DNA of 64,000 bases, taken from contig JAWODZ010000105.1 in NCBI GenBank assembly GCA_046483025.1, positions 10,304 to 74,303 of the forward strand. The letters are read 5' to 3'. The translations under genes and the position numbers were made by a program. Below the pieces are notes generated by a model. It saw nothing but the letters and a program-made list of their open reading frames with translations, was not told the origin of the DNA and ran no database searches. The stretch is from CAYUAG01 sp046483025. Lineage in GTDB: Bacteria; Zhuqueibacterota; QNDG01; CAYUAG01. The stretch's first letter is position 1. Every line of letters begins with the position of its first letter. Below, piece by piece: positions 34,827 through 43,848 of the stretch.

Positions 34827-35474
34827 TTGAAGGAATCCTATTTCACTCCTGAAAATATTCAGGAAATATCCGGAGATATTATCAGAAAAATTTTCTCATA
34901 TCAGAGAAATATTAAGAGTCGTTTTAATCCGGAAAAATCCGCTCTTCTGATTCTTGATATGCAGAATATTTTTCTTAATCAGAAGTCTCATGCTTTTATA
35001 CCCTCTGCTCCTGCAATAGTAGAAAATATCAGTACTTTGCAGGCCGGTTATCGTTCAAAGCAACTTCCTGTTATTTTTACCCGGCATAGTAATACTGAAG
35101 CTAATGCCGGAATGATGAAAATATGGTGGAAAACCCTTATCAATCCTCGGTTGAAAGAAAGTGAAATCATTAATTCCCTGGATACTGCTGATAGTAACAT
35201 AATTGAGAAAAGTCAATATGATGCATTTCACCAAACAGAACTTCATATTTTTTTACTGGATAATAATATTGAACAGTTGGTAATAACAGGTGTAATGACT
35301 CATCTTTGCTGTGAGTGCACTATCAGATCTGCATTTGTAAGAGGATATACTGTGTTTTTTCCGGTAGACGGAACCGCAACCTATAACCTTGATTTCCATA
35401 CCTCATCCTGTATCAATCTTTCTCATGGATTTGCTGTGTGTACATTATGCGAAAAGTTAGTGAGAAAATTATGA
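34827..35474 (+). CDS. Isochorismatase-family cysteine hydrolase
   Basis: A 215-residue alpha/beta hydrolase of the isochorismatase/nicotinamidase family. The catalytic Asp-Lys-Cys triad is visible: LLILDMQNIFL, EKSQYDAFHQTEL and GVMTHLCCECTIRSAF, with the cis-peptide GVMT before the cysteine. Possible substrates include nicotinamide, isochorismate, ureas and other amides; the sequence does not decide. The start is TTG at 34827 after AAGGTAA; no ATG fits. It begins a three-gene operon and overlaps the next gene by four bases (ATGA). Confidence 0.88.
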   Translation: MKESYFTPENIQEISGDIIRKIFSYQRNIKSRFNPEKSALLILDMQNIFLNQKSHAFIPSAPAIVENISTLQAGYRSKQLPVIFTRHSNTEANAGMMKIWWKTLINPRLKESEIINSLDTADSNIIEKSQYDAFHQTELHIFLLDNNIEQLVITGVMTHLCCECTIRSAFVRGYTVFFPVDGTATYNLDFHTSSCINLSHGFAVCTLCEKLVRKL

Positions 35475-36394
35475 AATCAATCGTAACAGTTGCCATAATC
35501 GGTGCAGGTCCTGCTGGAATAGCAGCTGCTTTCCAGTTAAAACGATATGAAATAGAATTTCGAATCTTTGAGAAGAGAAATATAGGAGGGCTTTTGTTAA
35601 ATGCACATCGGGTTGAAAATTATCCTGGATTTCCCTATGGTATATCAGGTATCTCTTTGATAAAACATTTTCAAAAGCAGTTACACCTTACGGGGATACG
35701 AGTTGATAAAGAGGAAATAAAAGAAGTTGACTATGATTCTGGGAATAAATGTTTTAAGCTCATATCCGATCAATCAGTAGTTCGTTGTTTATTTTTGATT
35801 GTTGCTTCTGGAACGATTCCCAGAGAATTACCAGAACTGTCGCCATTCCTGAAAAAGTCCAAAAACATATTTTATGAAATACTTCCTCTGAAAAACTGTA
35901 AAAGGAAAAACATTGCTATCATTGGAGCCGGAGATGCAGCCTTTGATTATGCTCTTAACCTGGCTGCAAAGAAAAACAAGGTCATGATTTTTAACCGCAG
36001 TAATTTCCATAAATGTCTGAGTCTTTTGTTCCGGGAGGCAAAAAAAAATCCGTCTATTTCCTATTTCCAAAACTATCAGTTAAAGAAGATGGAAGAAAAC
36101 AGATCAGGACTTTCACTGACTTTTATGTGTCAGGAAACAGAACACTCCTTTGGGGTCGATTATCTTTTAATTGCTATCGGCAGAGATCCGGCTCTTGACT
36201 TTTTATCAGAAAATCTTATATTAAGAAAAAATGTTTTAATCAAGAAAAGAATTTTTCATTTTATCGGAGATGTACATAGTGGGTTTTACCGGCAAACAGG
36301 GATCGCTGTAGGTGAAGGTATTAAAACTGCAATGATTATTTATGATAAACTAAAGGAGAAGAGTGGAAATTTTATCAACAGCGGGCAGGGATGA
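35471..36394 (+). CDS. NAD(P)/FAD-dependent oxidoreductase, TrxR-like without CxxC
   Basis: A 307-residue two-dinucleotide-binding flavoprotein with the thioredoxin-reductase fold. The FAD motif is VAIIGAGPAGIAAA, the NAD(P) motif is IAIIGAGDAAFDYAL, and the C-terminal FAD motif is FIGDVHSG followed by TGIAVGEGIKTA. The CxxC redox pair of thioredoxin reductase, expected just before or within the NAD(P) domain, is absent, so it more likely passes electrons to a carrier, as TrxR-like ferredoxin-NADP reductases do. The ATG at 35471 overlaps the hydrolase stop. Its stop lies 32 bases inside the radical SAM gene, so it may supply electrons to that enzyme (inference). Confidence 0.87.
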   Translation: MKSIVTVAIIGAGPAGIAAAFQLKRYEIEFRIFEKRNIGGLLLNAHRVENYPGFPYGISGISLIKHFQKQLHLTGIRVDKEEIKEVDYDSGNKCFKLISDQSVVRCLFLIVASGTIPRELPELSPFLKKSKNIFYEILPLKNCKRKNIAIIGAGDAAFDYALNLAAKKNKVMIFNRSNFHKCLSLLFREAKKNPSISYFQNYQLKKMEENRSGLSLTFMCQETEHSFGVDYLLIAIGRDPALDFLSENLILRKNVLIKKRIFHFIGDVHSGFYRQTGIAVGEGIKTAMIIYDKLKEKSGNFINSGQG

Positions 36395-37298
36395 TATCGC
36401 TAAAGTGTATGTTGCCAAGACCGGAGTAAATAAGATTATTGAATTTGTGGAATCGGTTCAACCACCAATTCCCAGAAAAATCAAATGGGTTTTGATAGTA
36501 TCAACCCTGTACGGATGTCCGGTAAACTGCAGCATTTGTGATGCCGGGGGAGATTATGGGGGAAGAATTTCCTATGAGGATATCCTCTCTCAAATTGACT
36601 ATTTGGTAATGAAACGATATCCCAACCGTAAAGTGCCTGTCAAGAAATTCAAAGTTCAGTTTGCCCGTATGGGGGAACCGGCCTTTAATGAGAATGTGTT
36701 AAGTGTTCTGAGAGACCTTCCTGAAATGTATGATGCCCCGGGGCTTATCCCCTGCATTTCCACTGTAGCTCCCACCGGTTGTGAAAAATTCTTTCAGGAT
36801 TTACTGCACCTTAAAAAAGATATGTTTCCGGAAAAGTTTCAACTGCAGTTCTCTCTTCATTCCACTGATCCGGATGTACGGGATAGGATCATTCCGGTAA
36901 AAAAATGGAATTTTAGAGATATTTCAGAATATGGAGAGAAATTTTATGATAGGGGCGGCAAGAAAATCACTCTGAATTTTGCTTTTTCCGAAAGTATTCC
37001 GGTTGATATTAATACACTTTTAGCTCTTTATCCTGCAAAATATTTTTTTATTAAGGTTACACCGGTTAATCCTACTAAAACTGCACTTGATAATGGATTT
37101 GACATGAAATTTCCCTTTCAAAGAGCTGAGAAATTTATCCAGAAGTTGAAAAAATATGGATATGAGTCAATGTTGAGTATAGGAGAACTTGAAGAAAATA
37201 AAATCGGCAGTAACTGCGGAATGTATGCTTCTAAATTCAATGAAACTGATAAATTCCCTTTAGAGAGTTACAGCTATACACTTAAAACCATTCTTTAA
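36363..37298 (+). CDS. RlmN-like radical SAM protein lacking one catalytic cysteine
   Basis: A 311-residue radical SAM enzyme with the RlmN/Cfr-type cluster motif CPVNCSIC (C52, C56, C59). Further RlmN-like blocks are MGEPAFNENVL, IPCISTVAPTGCEKF, FSLHSTDPDVRDRIIPV and the C-terminal SNCGMYASKF (C285, matching the methyl-carrying Cys355 of E. coli RlmN). The second catalytic cysteine of RlmN (Cys118, seven residues before the cluster motif) is Ile45 here, and RlmN's N-terminal helical domain of about 70 residues is missing. A standard RlmN role is therefore doubtful. The GTG start at 36363 follows AAGGAG. Confidence 0.85.
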   Translation: MEILSTAGRDDIAKVYVAKTGVNKIIEFVESVQPPIPRKIKWVLIVSTLYGCPVNCSICDAGGDYGGRISYEDILSQIDYLVMKRYPNRKVPVKKFKVQFARMGEPAFNENVLSVLRDLPEMYDAPGLIPCISTVAPTGCEKFFQDLLHLKKDMFPEKFQLQFSLHSTDPDVRDRIIPVKKWNFRDISEYGEKFYDRGGKKITLNFAFSESIPVDINTLLALYPAKYFFIKVTPVNPTKTALDNGFDMKFPFQRAEKFIQKLKKYGYESMLSIGELEENKIGSNCGMYASKFNETDKFPLESYSYTLKTIL

Positions 37299-37314
37299 AA
37301 ATAAGGAGAATACA

Positions 37315-39702
37315 ATGGTTAGAAAGATTAGTATTATTTTAATTGGGTGGTTTATATGTAATTGTCCATTATCTGCCCAGAAAATCACAAAACAATTTCA
37401 ACAGACCAGATATGATTTAAAAGATATATGTCTGATTAACTCTAATACCGGCTGGACTGTGGGTGGAAAACACTGGGATCAGTCAACAAAACAGTACCAG
37501 GCAACAATATTAAAGACTATAAATGGCGGCAGCGAGTGGACTGTCCAATCAGCTGCTGTGAATGAAGATTTATGGGATGTTCATTTTATCGATAGTAACA
37601 AAGGGTGGGCGGTAGGTAATTCCGGTACTATTGTACATACAGTGAATGGCGGAGATACCTGGACAGTTCAGAATGCAGGAATAAACCTGAATTTTAAGTC
37701 AGTATATTTTACAGATGGGTTAAATGGCTGGGCAGTAGCAAATGAACCAATTCATTATGATCCTTTTGATGAACCTGATGGCTGGCAGGGGAGAGTTTTT
37801 CATACATCAAATGGAGGTGAGGACTGGACAGAACAAACCTTTCCCGGAGATGCAGGAATACTTCACTGTATATACTTTCAGAATAATCAGAAGGGATGGG
37901 CAGCTGGCATACGAAATGACGAAGTGGATTTTTTGATGGAAACCAGTGGTGCGATGTACTATACTGAAGACGGAGGTGTGAACTGGGTAGAAAAGTATGT
38001 TCCGGGTATTAATGTTGTATTTACAGATATTAATTTTGTTACTGAAGAGAGGGGATGGGCAGTGGGATTTGCCGGGAGTTCTGGTGAAACCGGAGGCACT
38101 ATATTCAAAACCACAGATGGAGGAGATACCTGGCAGCGGATTGCTGAAAACTATACTCTCTGGGATGTGGAGTTTATTGATTCTTTAAGAGGATATGCAG
38201 TAGGTACTGCGTATAATTCAGCCTGGGGGCCTCCGGTAATTCGGACTATGGACGGAGGTGATTCCTGGGGTACAATCAGAATGGAAGAGCATGACGGTTA
38301 TACCGGACTTTATGCACTTACAGTATTTGAAGATAAAGTCGTTGCAGTTGGTGATAAAGGGTATATAGCAACCTCTGCAGATCCCTGGGGTGATTTGGGA
38401 ATGTTTGGTCAGGGAGAGGATTTGTTTACCCAAAAATCTATTAATGAGCTGTATGAGTTTGAGGATGTATATTTTATCAATGAAATAAAAGGATGGACTA
38501 CAGGAAGGAAAAGCATTGGACCTGATACCTGGGCGCAGGCCATTTTTCACACCAGTGACGGAGGTGAAACCTGGACTGAACAGTACAGTCTTGCTACCGA
38601 ATGGATGAGTAACTGCACCAGACTCGATGCAGTTCAGTTTGTTACTGAAAACAAAGGGTGGGCTGTAGGTCATTCATCAGATGTAGGAACCGGGAAGACA
38701 ACCGGAATTCTATATACTGAAGATGGAGGAGAAACCTGGAGTCAACAGGCACAGGGAGTATCTGAAGGACAGATTGTGGATCTCTTTTTTTTGGATGATC
38801 AGAAGGGCTGGGCTTTGACTGACGCTATATCCTATCCTGATATGTCTATTCAGCTTTTTAAAACTACTAATGGAGGTACTTCCTGGGAGTTGATAAATAC
38901 CAGTCAACCAGGTACCATAACTATCGGATATGAAATTAAATCAGGAAAGATTTTTTTTCAGGATGAGAACACCGGTTGGGTATTGGGAGCACAGTGTGAT
39001 TTGATTAAAACCGTTGACGGAGGAAAAACCTGGTCTGCTGTAAGCTTACCTGAAGAGTATTATAATACTTACTCAATTATTTTTAGTGATGAAGATAATG
39101 GTATTATTTGCGGAGAAACAACGTTTAAGACTTCAGACGGTGGTGACAATTGGATTAAACAGGATATTTTTGCTCATAACATGACTGATGTGTGTTTCTC
39201 TGATTCTTCTCAGGGATGGATGGTGGGAGAATGGGGTGATATCTATAAAAGCAGTAATGGGGGAGATTCCTGGGAACAGATTGAGAATACGGCTACCAGT
39301 GCTGCCATGAAATCTGTGTCGTTTCCGGGGAAAAATAAGGGCTGGGCAACCGGACGGGGTGGAACGATAATAAAAATTGATGATACCGGTGGTACAACTA
39401 TTGATCAAAAAAATACCATTCCAGTCAATTTTCAATTATCTCAGAATTATCCAAATCCTTTTAATCTGGAAACAACCATTGTGTATAGTCTTGATAAAGC
39501 CGGACATGTGAAGTTGACTGTTTACAACATCAGAGGTGAGAGGATTGTTACGCTTATTAATGATTTCAGACATCAGGGATCTTACCAGGTCAATTGGGAT
39601 GGAAGAGATATGAAAGGGAAAGTTGTTTCATCAGGTATTTATATTTACAAGCTGTCTTTTGCAGGAAATTCAATATGTAGGAAGATGTTTTTATTGAAAT
39701 AA
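37315..39702 (+). CDS. Secreted YCF48-like repeat protein with C-terminal type IX sorting domain
   Basis: A 795-residue secreted protein. A signal peptide ends near CPLSAQ. Roughly thirteen repeats with the GWAVG core and TxDGGxTW tails form beta-propellers of the YCF48/BNR type (about residues 25-690). The last 90 residues are the FlgD-like sorting domain (LSQNYPNPFNLETTIVY, VYNIRGERIVTL, SSGIYIYKL), used in FCB bacteria for type IX secretion and surface attachment. Function is unknown; a surface adhesin or sensor is plausible. It follows the radical SAM gene by 16 bases behind its own AAGGAGAA site, but the link is probably only positional. Confidence 0.87.
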   Translation: MVRKISIILIGWFICNCPLSAQKITKQFQQTRYDLKDICLINSNTGWTVGGKHWDQSTKQYQATILKTINGGSEWTVQSAAVNEDLWDVHFIDSNKGWAVGNSGTIVHTVNGGDTWTVQNAGINLNFKSVYFTDGLNGWAVANEPIHYDPFDEPDGWQGRVFHTSNGGEDWTEQTFPGDAGILHCIYFQNNQKGWAAGIRNDEVDFLMETSGAMYYTEDGGVNWVEKYVPGINVVFTDINFVTEERGWAVGFAGSSGETGGTIFKTTDGGDTWQRIAENYTLWDVEFIDSLRGYAVGTAYNSAWGPPVIRTMDGGDSWGTIRMEEHDGYTGLYALTVFEDKVVAVGDKGYIATSADPWGDLGMFGQGEDLFTQKSINELYEFEDVYFINEIKGWTTGRKSIGPDTWAQAIFHTSDGGETWTEQYSLATEWMSNCTRLDAVQFVTENKGWAVGHSSDVGTGKTTGILYTEDGGETWSQQAQGVSEGQIVDLFFLDDQKGWALTDAISYPDMSIQLFKTTNGGTSWELINTSQPGTITIGYEIKSGKIFFQDENTGWVLGAQCDLIKTVDGGKTWSAVSLPEEYYNTYSIIFSDEDNGIICGETTFKTSDGGDNWIKQDIFAHNMTDVCFSDSSQGWMVGEWGDIYKSSNGGDSWEQIENTATSAAMKSVSFPGKNKGWATGRGGTIIKIDDTGGTTIDQKNTIPVNFQLSQNYPNPFNLETTIVYSLDKAGHVKLTVYNIRGERIVTLINDFRHQGSYQVNWDGRDMKGKVVSSGIYIYKLSFAGNSICRKMFLLK

Positions 39703-39726
39703 CTAGTCAGGAAAGTTTTTTGGGCC

Positions 39727-39978
39727 CTGGACTGTGAAGTCCAGAGCCATCAGAATCTTTGCTTTGTGGCCTGTCACACTTCCATGAACTCAGTGTGACA
39801 GGCTGTTTTTGATTTAATGTATCTCTCACTATTCAAACCAACATCCAAAAAACAGCTAACCGCAATCCCTGACTGCGGTTTTATATGTATACCACACCGG
39901 CAGTCAGGGACTGCCTCTATCCGTGGAAACAAGTCACCCTGACAGGCGTCTTTAGTTAATAGACCCTGTCAGGGTGAC
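39727..39978. repeat. Cluster of palindromic intergenic repeats, copy C
   Basis: Four hairpins fill this gap: CTGGACT/AGTCCAG (39727-39744), GTCACACT/AGTGTGAC (39773-39799), the CCGCAATC and GGCAGTC pair (about 39857-39929), and a perfect 14-base stem starting GTCACCCTGACAGG (39933-39946 with 39965-39978). The second and third also occur near 28.6 kb. No gene is present in 39703-39999. Confidence 0.85.
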
Positions 39979-39999
39979 GGAACAAGGTTTTAATCATTG

Positions 40000-40404
40000 T
40001 TATTCCTTGCTGAACAACGCTTTAAGCATATCCCATAGATTTTTCAGCCAGAGAAAAAATTTTTGTAGTGGTGTTTTAGGATGAAGGAGTTTTTCTCGGG
40101 TTTCCAGATAATTCTGTTTTTCCTCAGGACTTAAATTAAGTCTTCCCAGATTTTCATGATATTCTACATCCAGTTCTTTTAGTTTATCTTCTTCAGTTTC
40201 AATCATTTTTGCTTCAATATCAGTCCAACCCAGCTGACGGCAGGATTCCAGGCGGCGAAAACCGCTTATCAGTTCTTTCTTTTTATTTACAATAATAGGC
40301 TGGAGTAGTCCGATAGTACGAATAGATTCTTTCAGGGATGTGATATCACCAATATTTTGCCGTATTCTGGATCCGATCTTGATATCATTTATTTTCAGTC
40401 TCAT
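40000..40404 (-). CDS. Small stand-alone ParB/sulfiredoxin-fold protein
   Basis: A 134-residue protein whose first 75 residues are a ParB N-terminal-like domain: IRQNIGDITSLKESI, GLLQPIIVNKKKELISG and the conserved FRRLESCRQLGW. The helix-turn-helix and dimerisation parts of chromosomal ParB are missing. The C-terminal 25 residues form a hydrophobic amphipathic helix (PLQKFFLWLKNLWDMLKALF) that could bind a membrane. ParB-fold domains bind CTP or have nuclease or kinase activity in different families; the role here is unknown. Repeats lie downstream, and the zinc-ribbon gene is upstream on the same strand. Confidence 0.8.
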   Translation of the reverse strand: MRLKINDIKIGSRIRQNIGDITSLKESIRTIGLLQPIIVNKKKELISGFRRLESCRQLGWTDIEAKMIETEEDKLKELDVEYHENLGRLNLSPEEKQNYLETREKLLHPKTPLQKFFLWLKNLWDMLKALFSKE

Positions 40405-40449
40405 GTAATTCCTTACATTTCAAAATATTTCTGAATACTTTGTCATTTA

Positions 40450-40977
40450 TTAAAATGCTCCCCATTTCTGATCACCAGGAATATAGGTGCTGGGACAGAT
40501 GAATTTGAACATTTTAGCTACCTTGCGGGATTTTTCCAGTTTTTTTTTGTCCTCTTTTTCCATCTCAGCTAATTTGGAACCGGCAACCTCCCTTACAAAT
40601 TTTTTAGCTGCTTGTTCTCTTTCCCCTTCGGTTTTGAATTGTTTACGAATTTCTCTGAGCTCATTGCAGTCCAGCCAGAAGCCGCCGCATTTGGGACACT
40701 CGTCCACCATCACTTTTCTTTTGACACTGAAAAAATGCTGCATCATAACTACATCACCGCATTTAGGACAGTTTCTTTTTTTTGAAAAATCAACTTTTGT
40801 TCCGGGGTCCTGTTCAATATCAAGCAGTGTTTCACCTGCTGCTTCCTGCTGTTCATCTACTTTTTGCAGTTCAAACCAGTCAAACCATACTCCCCCGCAC
40901 CCTCCGTTGCACACATCAAATTCAATATTGTTAACTGTTAGTTTACTTAATGTATTTCCACACGCAGGACAAATCAT
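40450..40977 (-). CDS. Double zinc-ribbon protein (zf-TFIIB type)
   Basis: A 175-residue protein with two zf-TFIIB-like ribbons. The first uses MICPACGN and CNGGCGGVWFDWFEL (residues 3-37); the second uses NCPKCGD and DECPKCGGFWLDCNEL (about residues 69-108). A charged helical tail follows (EMEKEDKKKLEKSRK). This common bacterial family is uncharacterised; nucleic acid or protein binding is assumed. It diverges from leuS across a 154-base gap and lies 45 bases before the ParB-like gene, possibly as one unit. Confidence 0.85.
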   Translation of the reverse strand: MICPACGNTLSKLTVNNIEFDVCNGGCGGVWFDWFELQKVDEQQEAAGETLLDIEQDPGTKVDFSKKRNCPKCGDVVMMQHFFSVKRKVMVDECPKCGGFWLDCNELREIRKQFKTEGEREQAAKKFVREVAGSKLAEMEKEDKKKLEKSRKVAKMFKFICPSTYIPGDQKWGAF

Positions 40978-41131
40978 ATTTATTCTCCTTTTATTTCAAA
41001 AATAACATTTTTTCAATAATTACACAAGTGCTATTCCTGATTTTCAAAAAATTTATTTTGTTTTTCTTTTAATCATTTATTATATTTACCGTTGATCTTT
41101 TGTGTATCAGAATTTGAACAGAGGGAAAGAT

Positions 41132-43585
41132 ATGGGTGAATATGATTTTAAGAATATTGAGAAAAAATGGAGAAAATACTGGCGGGATAATAATTTATAT
41201 ACTATAGATTTAGCTAATAAAGAAAAAGAAAAATTATATTGTCTGGTAATGTTTATCTACCCATCCGGTGACAAACTTCATATCGGACATTGGTATAATT
41301 ACGCTCCCACTGATACCTGGGCTCGTTTTAAACGCATGCAGGGATACAACGTATTTGAACCTATGGGATATGATGCTTTCGGTCTTCCGGCTGAGAACGC
41401 AGCCATTAAGAAAGGAATACATCCGGCTGATTCAACTGAGGAAAATATCAGTCAAATCAGAAGTCAGCTGAAAGAAATCGGGGCCATGTATGACTGGTCT
41501 AAAGAAATTAACACCAGCAGGCCTGAATATTATAAATGGACACAATGGCTTTTTCTGCTGTTGTATAAAAATGGACTGGCGTATCGTAAAAAAGCACCGG
41601 TAAACTGGTGTCCTTCCTGTAAAACAGTGTTAGCTAATGAACAGGTGGTTGATGGTTTATGTGAAAGGTGCAGTGCAGAAGTGATCCAAAAAGATCTGGA
41701 ACAGTGGTTTTTTAAAATTACTGATTATGCGGATAAATTACTGGAAGATCTGGATAAAATTGAATGGCCGGAAAAAACAGTTACCATGCAGAAGAACTGG
41801 ATTGGCAAAAGTAAAGGAGCAGTGATAAAATTTCCTATTGACGGGTATAATGATTCTATAGAGGTTTTTACAACCCGTCCCGATACTCTCTGGGGAGTTA
41901 CCTATATGGTTCTGGCTCCTGAACATCCCATGGTAGATAAATTAACAACTGATGATCATAAAAAAGAAGTTGAAGCTTATATTTCATCTTCCCAGAAAGA
42001 AACAGAGATATTCAGAACATCCCTGGATAAAGAAAAAACCGGTGTTTTTACCGGGAGTTACTGTATTAATCCGGTAAATAAAGAAAAAATACCTGTATGG
42101 ATTTCAGATTATGTGCTTATGAGTTACGGCACCGGAGCAGTTATGGCAGTACCGGCTCATGATCAAAGAGATTTTGAGTTTGCCACTAAATTTGATCTTC
42201 CCATACGAGAAGTCATCAGTCCGGACGGAGAGGAACACGGAAAGCTGGATGAAGCATTTGTCGAATCTGGTATAATGATACATTCCGGGCCCTTTTCAGG
42301 AGAGGAATCTGTTGCTGGTATACAGAAAGTAATCTCCTATTTAGATGAAAATAATTGGGGAGGCAGTAGAATAACTTATAAACTTCGCGACTGGCTTATT
42401 TCCCGTCAGCGGTACTGGGGTGCCCCCATTCCCATGCTTAAATGTGAAAAGTGCGGATATGTCCCTGTACCTGAAGAAGCGTTGCCAGTGGAACTCCCCA
42501 GAGAAGTAAAATTTACCGGCAGCGGTGTATCCCCTTTGGTAACAAATCCTGACTGGGTTAATACTGTCTGTCCGAAGTGCGGTGGAAAGGCGGAAAGAGA
42601 AATCGACACCATGGATACATTTGTCTGTTCTTCCTGGTATTTTTTGAGATTTCTGTCTCCAAACCTGGATTCTCTTCCTTTTGACACTACACTTGCAAAT
42701 AAATGGCTTCCTGTAGATCAATATGTAGGCGGAGCAGAGCATGCGGTTATGCATTTAATGTATGCCCGTTTTATAACCAAGGTATTATGCGATTTAAATA
42801 TGATTGATTTTGACGAGCCTTTTCAGAGGCTCATTCATCAGGGAGTTATCACTAATCAGGGTGCTAAAATGTCAAAATCCCGGGGGAATGTCATTAATCC
42901 TGATGATTATATTCATGAATATGGATCAGATGTATTCAGAATGTATATGATGTTTATGGGATCCTACACAGAAGGAGGTGATTGGTCTGAAGACGGTATT
43001 CACGGAATCAACAGATTTTATTACCGGGTATGGCGACTAATTGATGCGATTTTAAAAACTCCGCCCCAGGGTCAGGAAACAGCGAAAGTTCAAACTTTGG
43101 AAAGACAATGTCATTATGCTGTTAAAATGGTCACCCAGGATCTCAAACGGTTTCAGTTCAATACCTGCATAAGTAGAATTATGGAGCTGGTAAATGAAAT
43201 GTATCTTTATATTCAGGATGTTTTACCACAGGATCAGAACAGGGAAATTCTGAATAATTCATTAAAAACAATGATACAGCTTTTTTCTCCTTTTGCTCCC
43301 CATCTGGGAGAAGAGTTATGGCATCAAATCGGCAATACAGATAGTGTTTTTGATTCCCAATGGCCGGAGTGGGATGAACAAAAATTGGCCACTGAAAAAG
43401 TAAACATTGTAGTGCAAATCAATGGTAAGGTACGGGGACAAATGAAAATGGGTGCAGATGCTGATGAAGAGGTGATTAAAAAGACTGCTTTAGCGGATCC
43501 CAAGGTTCAGAAATATACTCAGAACAAAGAGATTAAAAAGATGATCTATATTAAGAATAAACTGTTGAGTATTGCAGTAAAGTAA
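41132..43585 (+). CDS. leuS: Leucyl-tRNA synthetase
   Basis: A class I synthetase of 817 residues. The HIGH motif is in KLHIGHWYNYAPTD, the KMSKS motif in GAKMSKSRGN, and WCPSCKTVLANEQV plus ERCSAEV form the zinc site. The CP1 editing domain is present (about residues 215-400; TTRPDTLWGVTYMVLAPEH, SYGTGAVMAVPAHDQRD). The C-terminal domain ends with VQINGKVRGQMKM. The start is taken as the ATG at 41132, preceded by GAGGGAAAG; an in-frame GTG at 41102 is less likely. Confidence 0.96.
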   Translation: MGEYDFKNIEKKWRKYWRDNNLYTIDLANKEKEKLYCLVMFIYPSGDKLHIGHWYNYAPTDTWARFKRMQGYNVFEPMGYDAFGLPAENAAIKKGIHPADSTEENISQIRSQLKEIGAMYDWSKEINTSRPEYYKWTQWLFLLLYKNGLAYRKKAPVNWCPSCKTVLANEQVVDGLCERCSAEVIQKDLEQWFFKITDYADKLLEDLDKIEWPEKTVTMQKNWIGKSKGAVIKFPIDGYNDSIEVFTTRPDTLWGVTYMVLAPEHPMVDKLTTDDHKKEVEAYISSSQKETEIFRTSLDKEKTGVFTGSYCINPVNKEKIPVWISDYVLMSYGTGAVMAVPAHDQRDFEFATKFDLPIREVISPDGEEHGKLDEAFVESGIMIHSGPFSGEESVAGIQKVISYLDENNWGGSRITYKLRDWLISRQRYWGAPIPMLKCEKCGYVPVPEEALPVELPREVKFTGSGVSPLVTNPDWVNTVCPKCGGKAEREIDTMDTFVCSSWYFLRFLSPNLDSLPFDTTLANKWLPVDQYVGGAEHAVMHLMYARFITKVLCDLNMIDFDEPFQRLIHQGVITNQGAKMSKSRGNVINPDDYIHEYGSDVFRMYMMFMGSYTEGGDWSEDGIHGINRFYYRVWRLIDAILKTPPQGQETAKVQTLERQCHYAVKMVTQDLKRFQFNTCISRIMELVNEMYLYIQDVLPQDQNREILNNSLKTMIQLFSPFAPHLGEELWHQIGNTDSVFDSQWPEWDEQKLATEKVNIVVQINGKVRGQMKMGADADEEVIKKTALADPKVQKYTQNKEIKKMIYIKNKLLSIAVK

Positions 43586-43707
43586 TTGTTGGCAGTTGGC
43601 ATTTAGCAGATTAGCATTTGACTGATAGAAAATTAGCAATTTTGAATAAAGAATTGGGCGTTAAGAATTATTGTAAAATATAAATGAGTCTGATTTAAAG
43701 AAAACAT

Positions 43708-43781
43708 TCCCTACGAAATATACAGAAAATACGGAATTATTTTTATTGAGTTTATTTATTGGTTTTGGTATTTTTCGTAGG
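43708..43781. repeat. Inverted repeat with CCTACGAAA ends
   Basis: CCTACGAAA (43710-43718) and TTTCGTAGG (43773-43781) bound an AT-rich segment. A related sequence (CCACGAAATACACGAAA) lies before guaA near 56452-56468. Probably a degraded intergenic element. Confidence 0.4.
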
Positions 43782-43848
43782 TTTTTGAAATGTCGTTGAA
43801 TTAGAGAGGAATAATAATTAAAATTTATTTAATAGAGAGGAAAATGTT

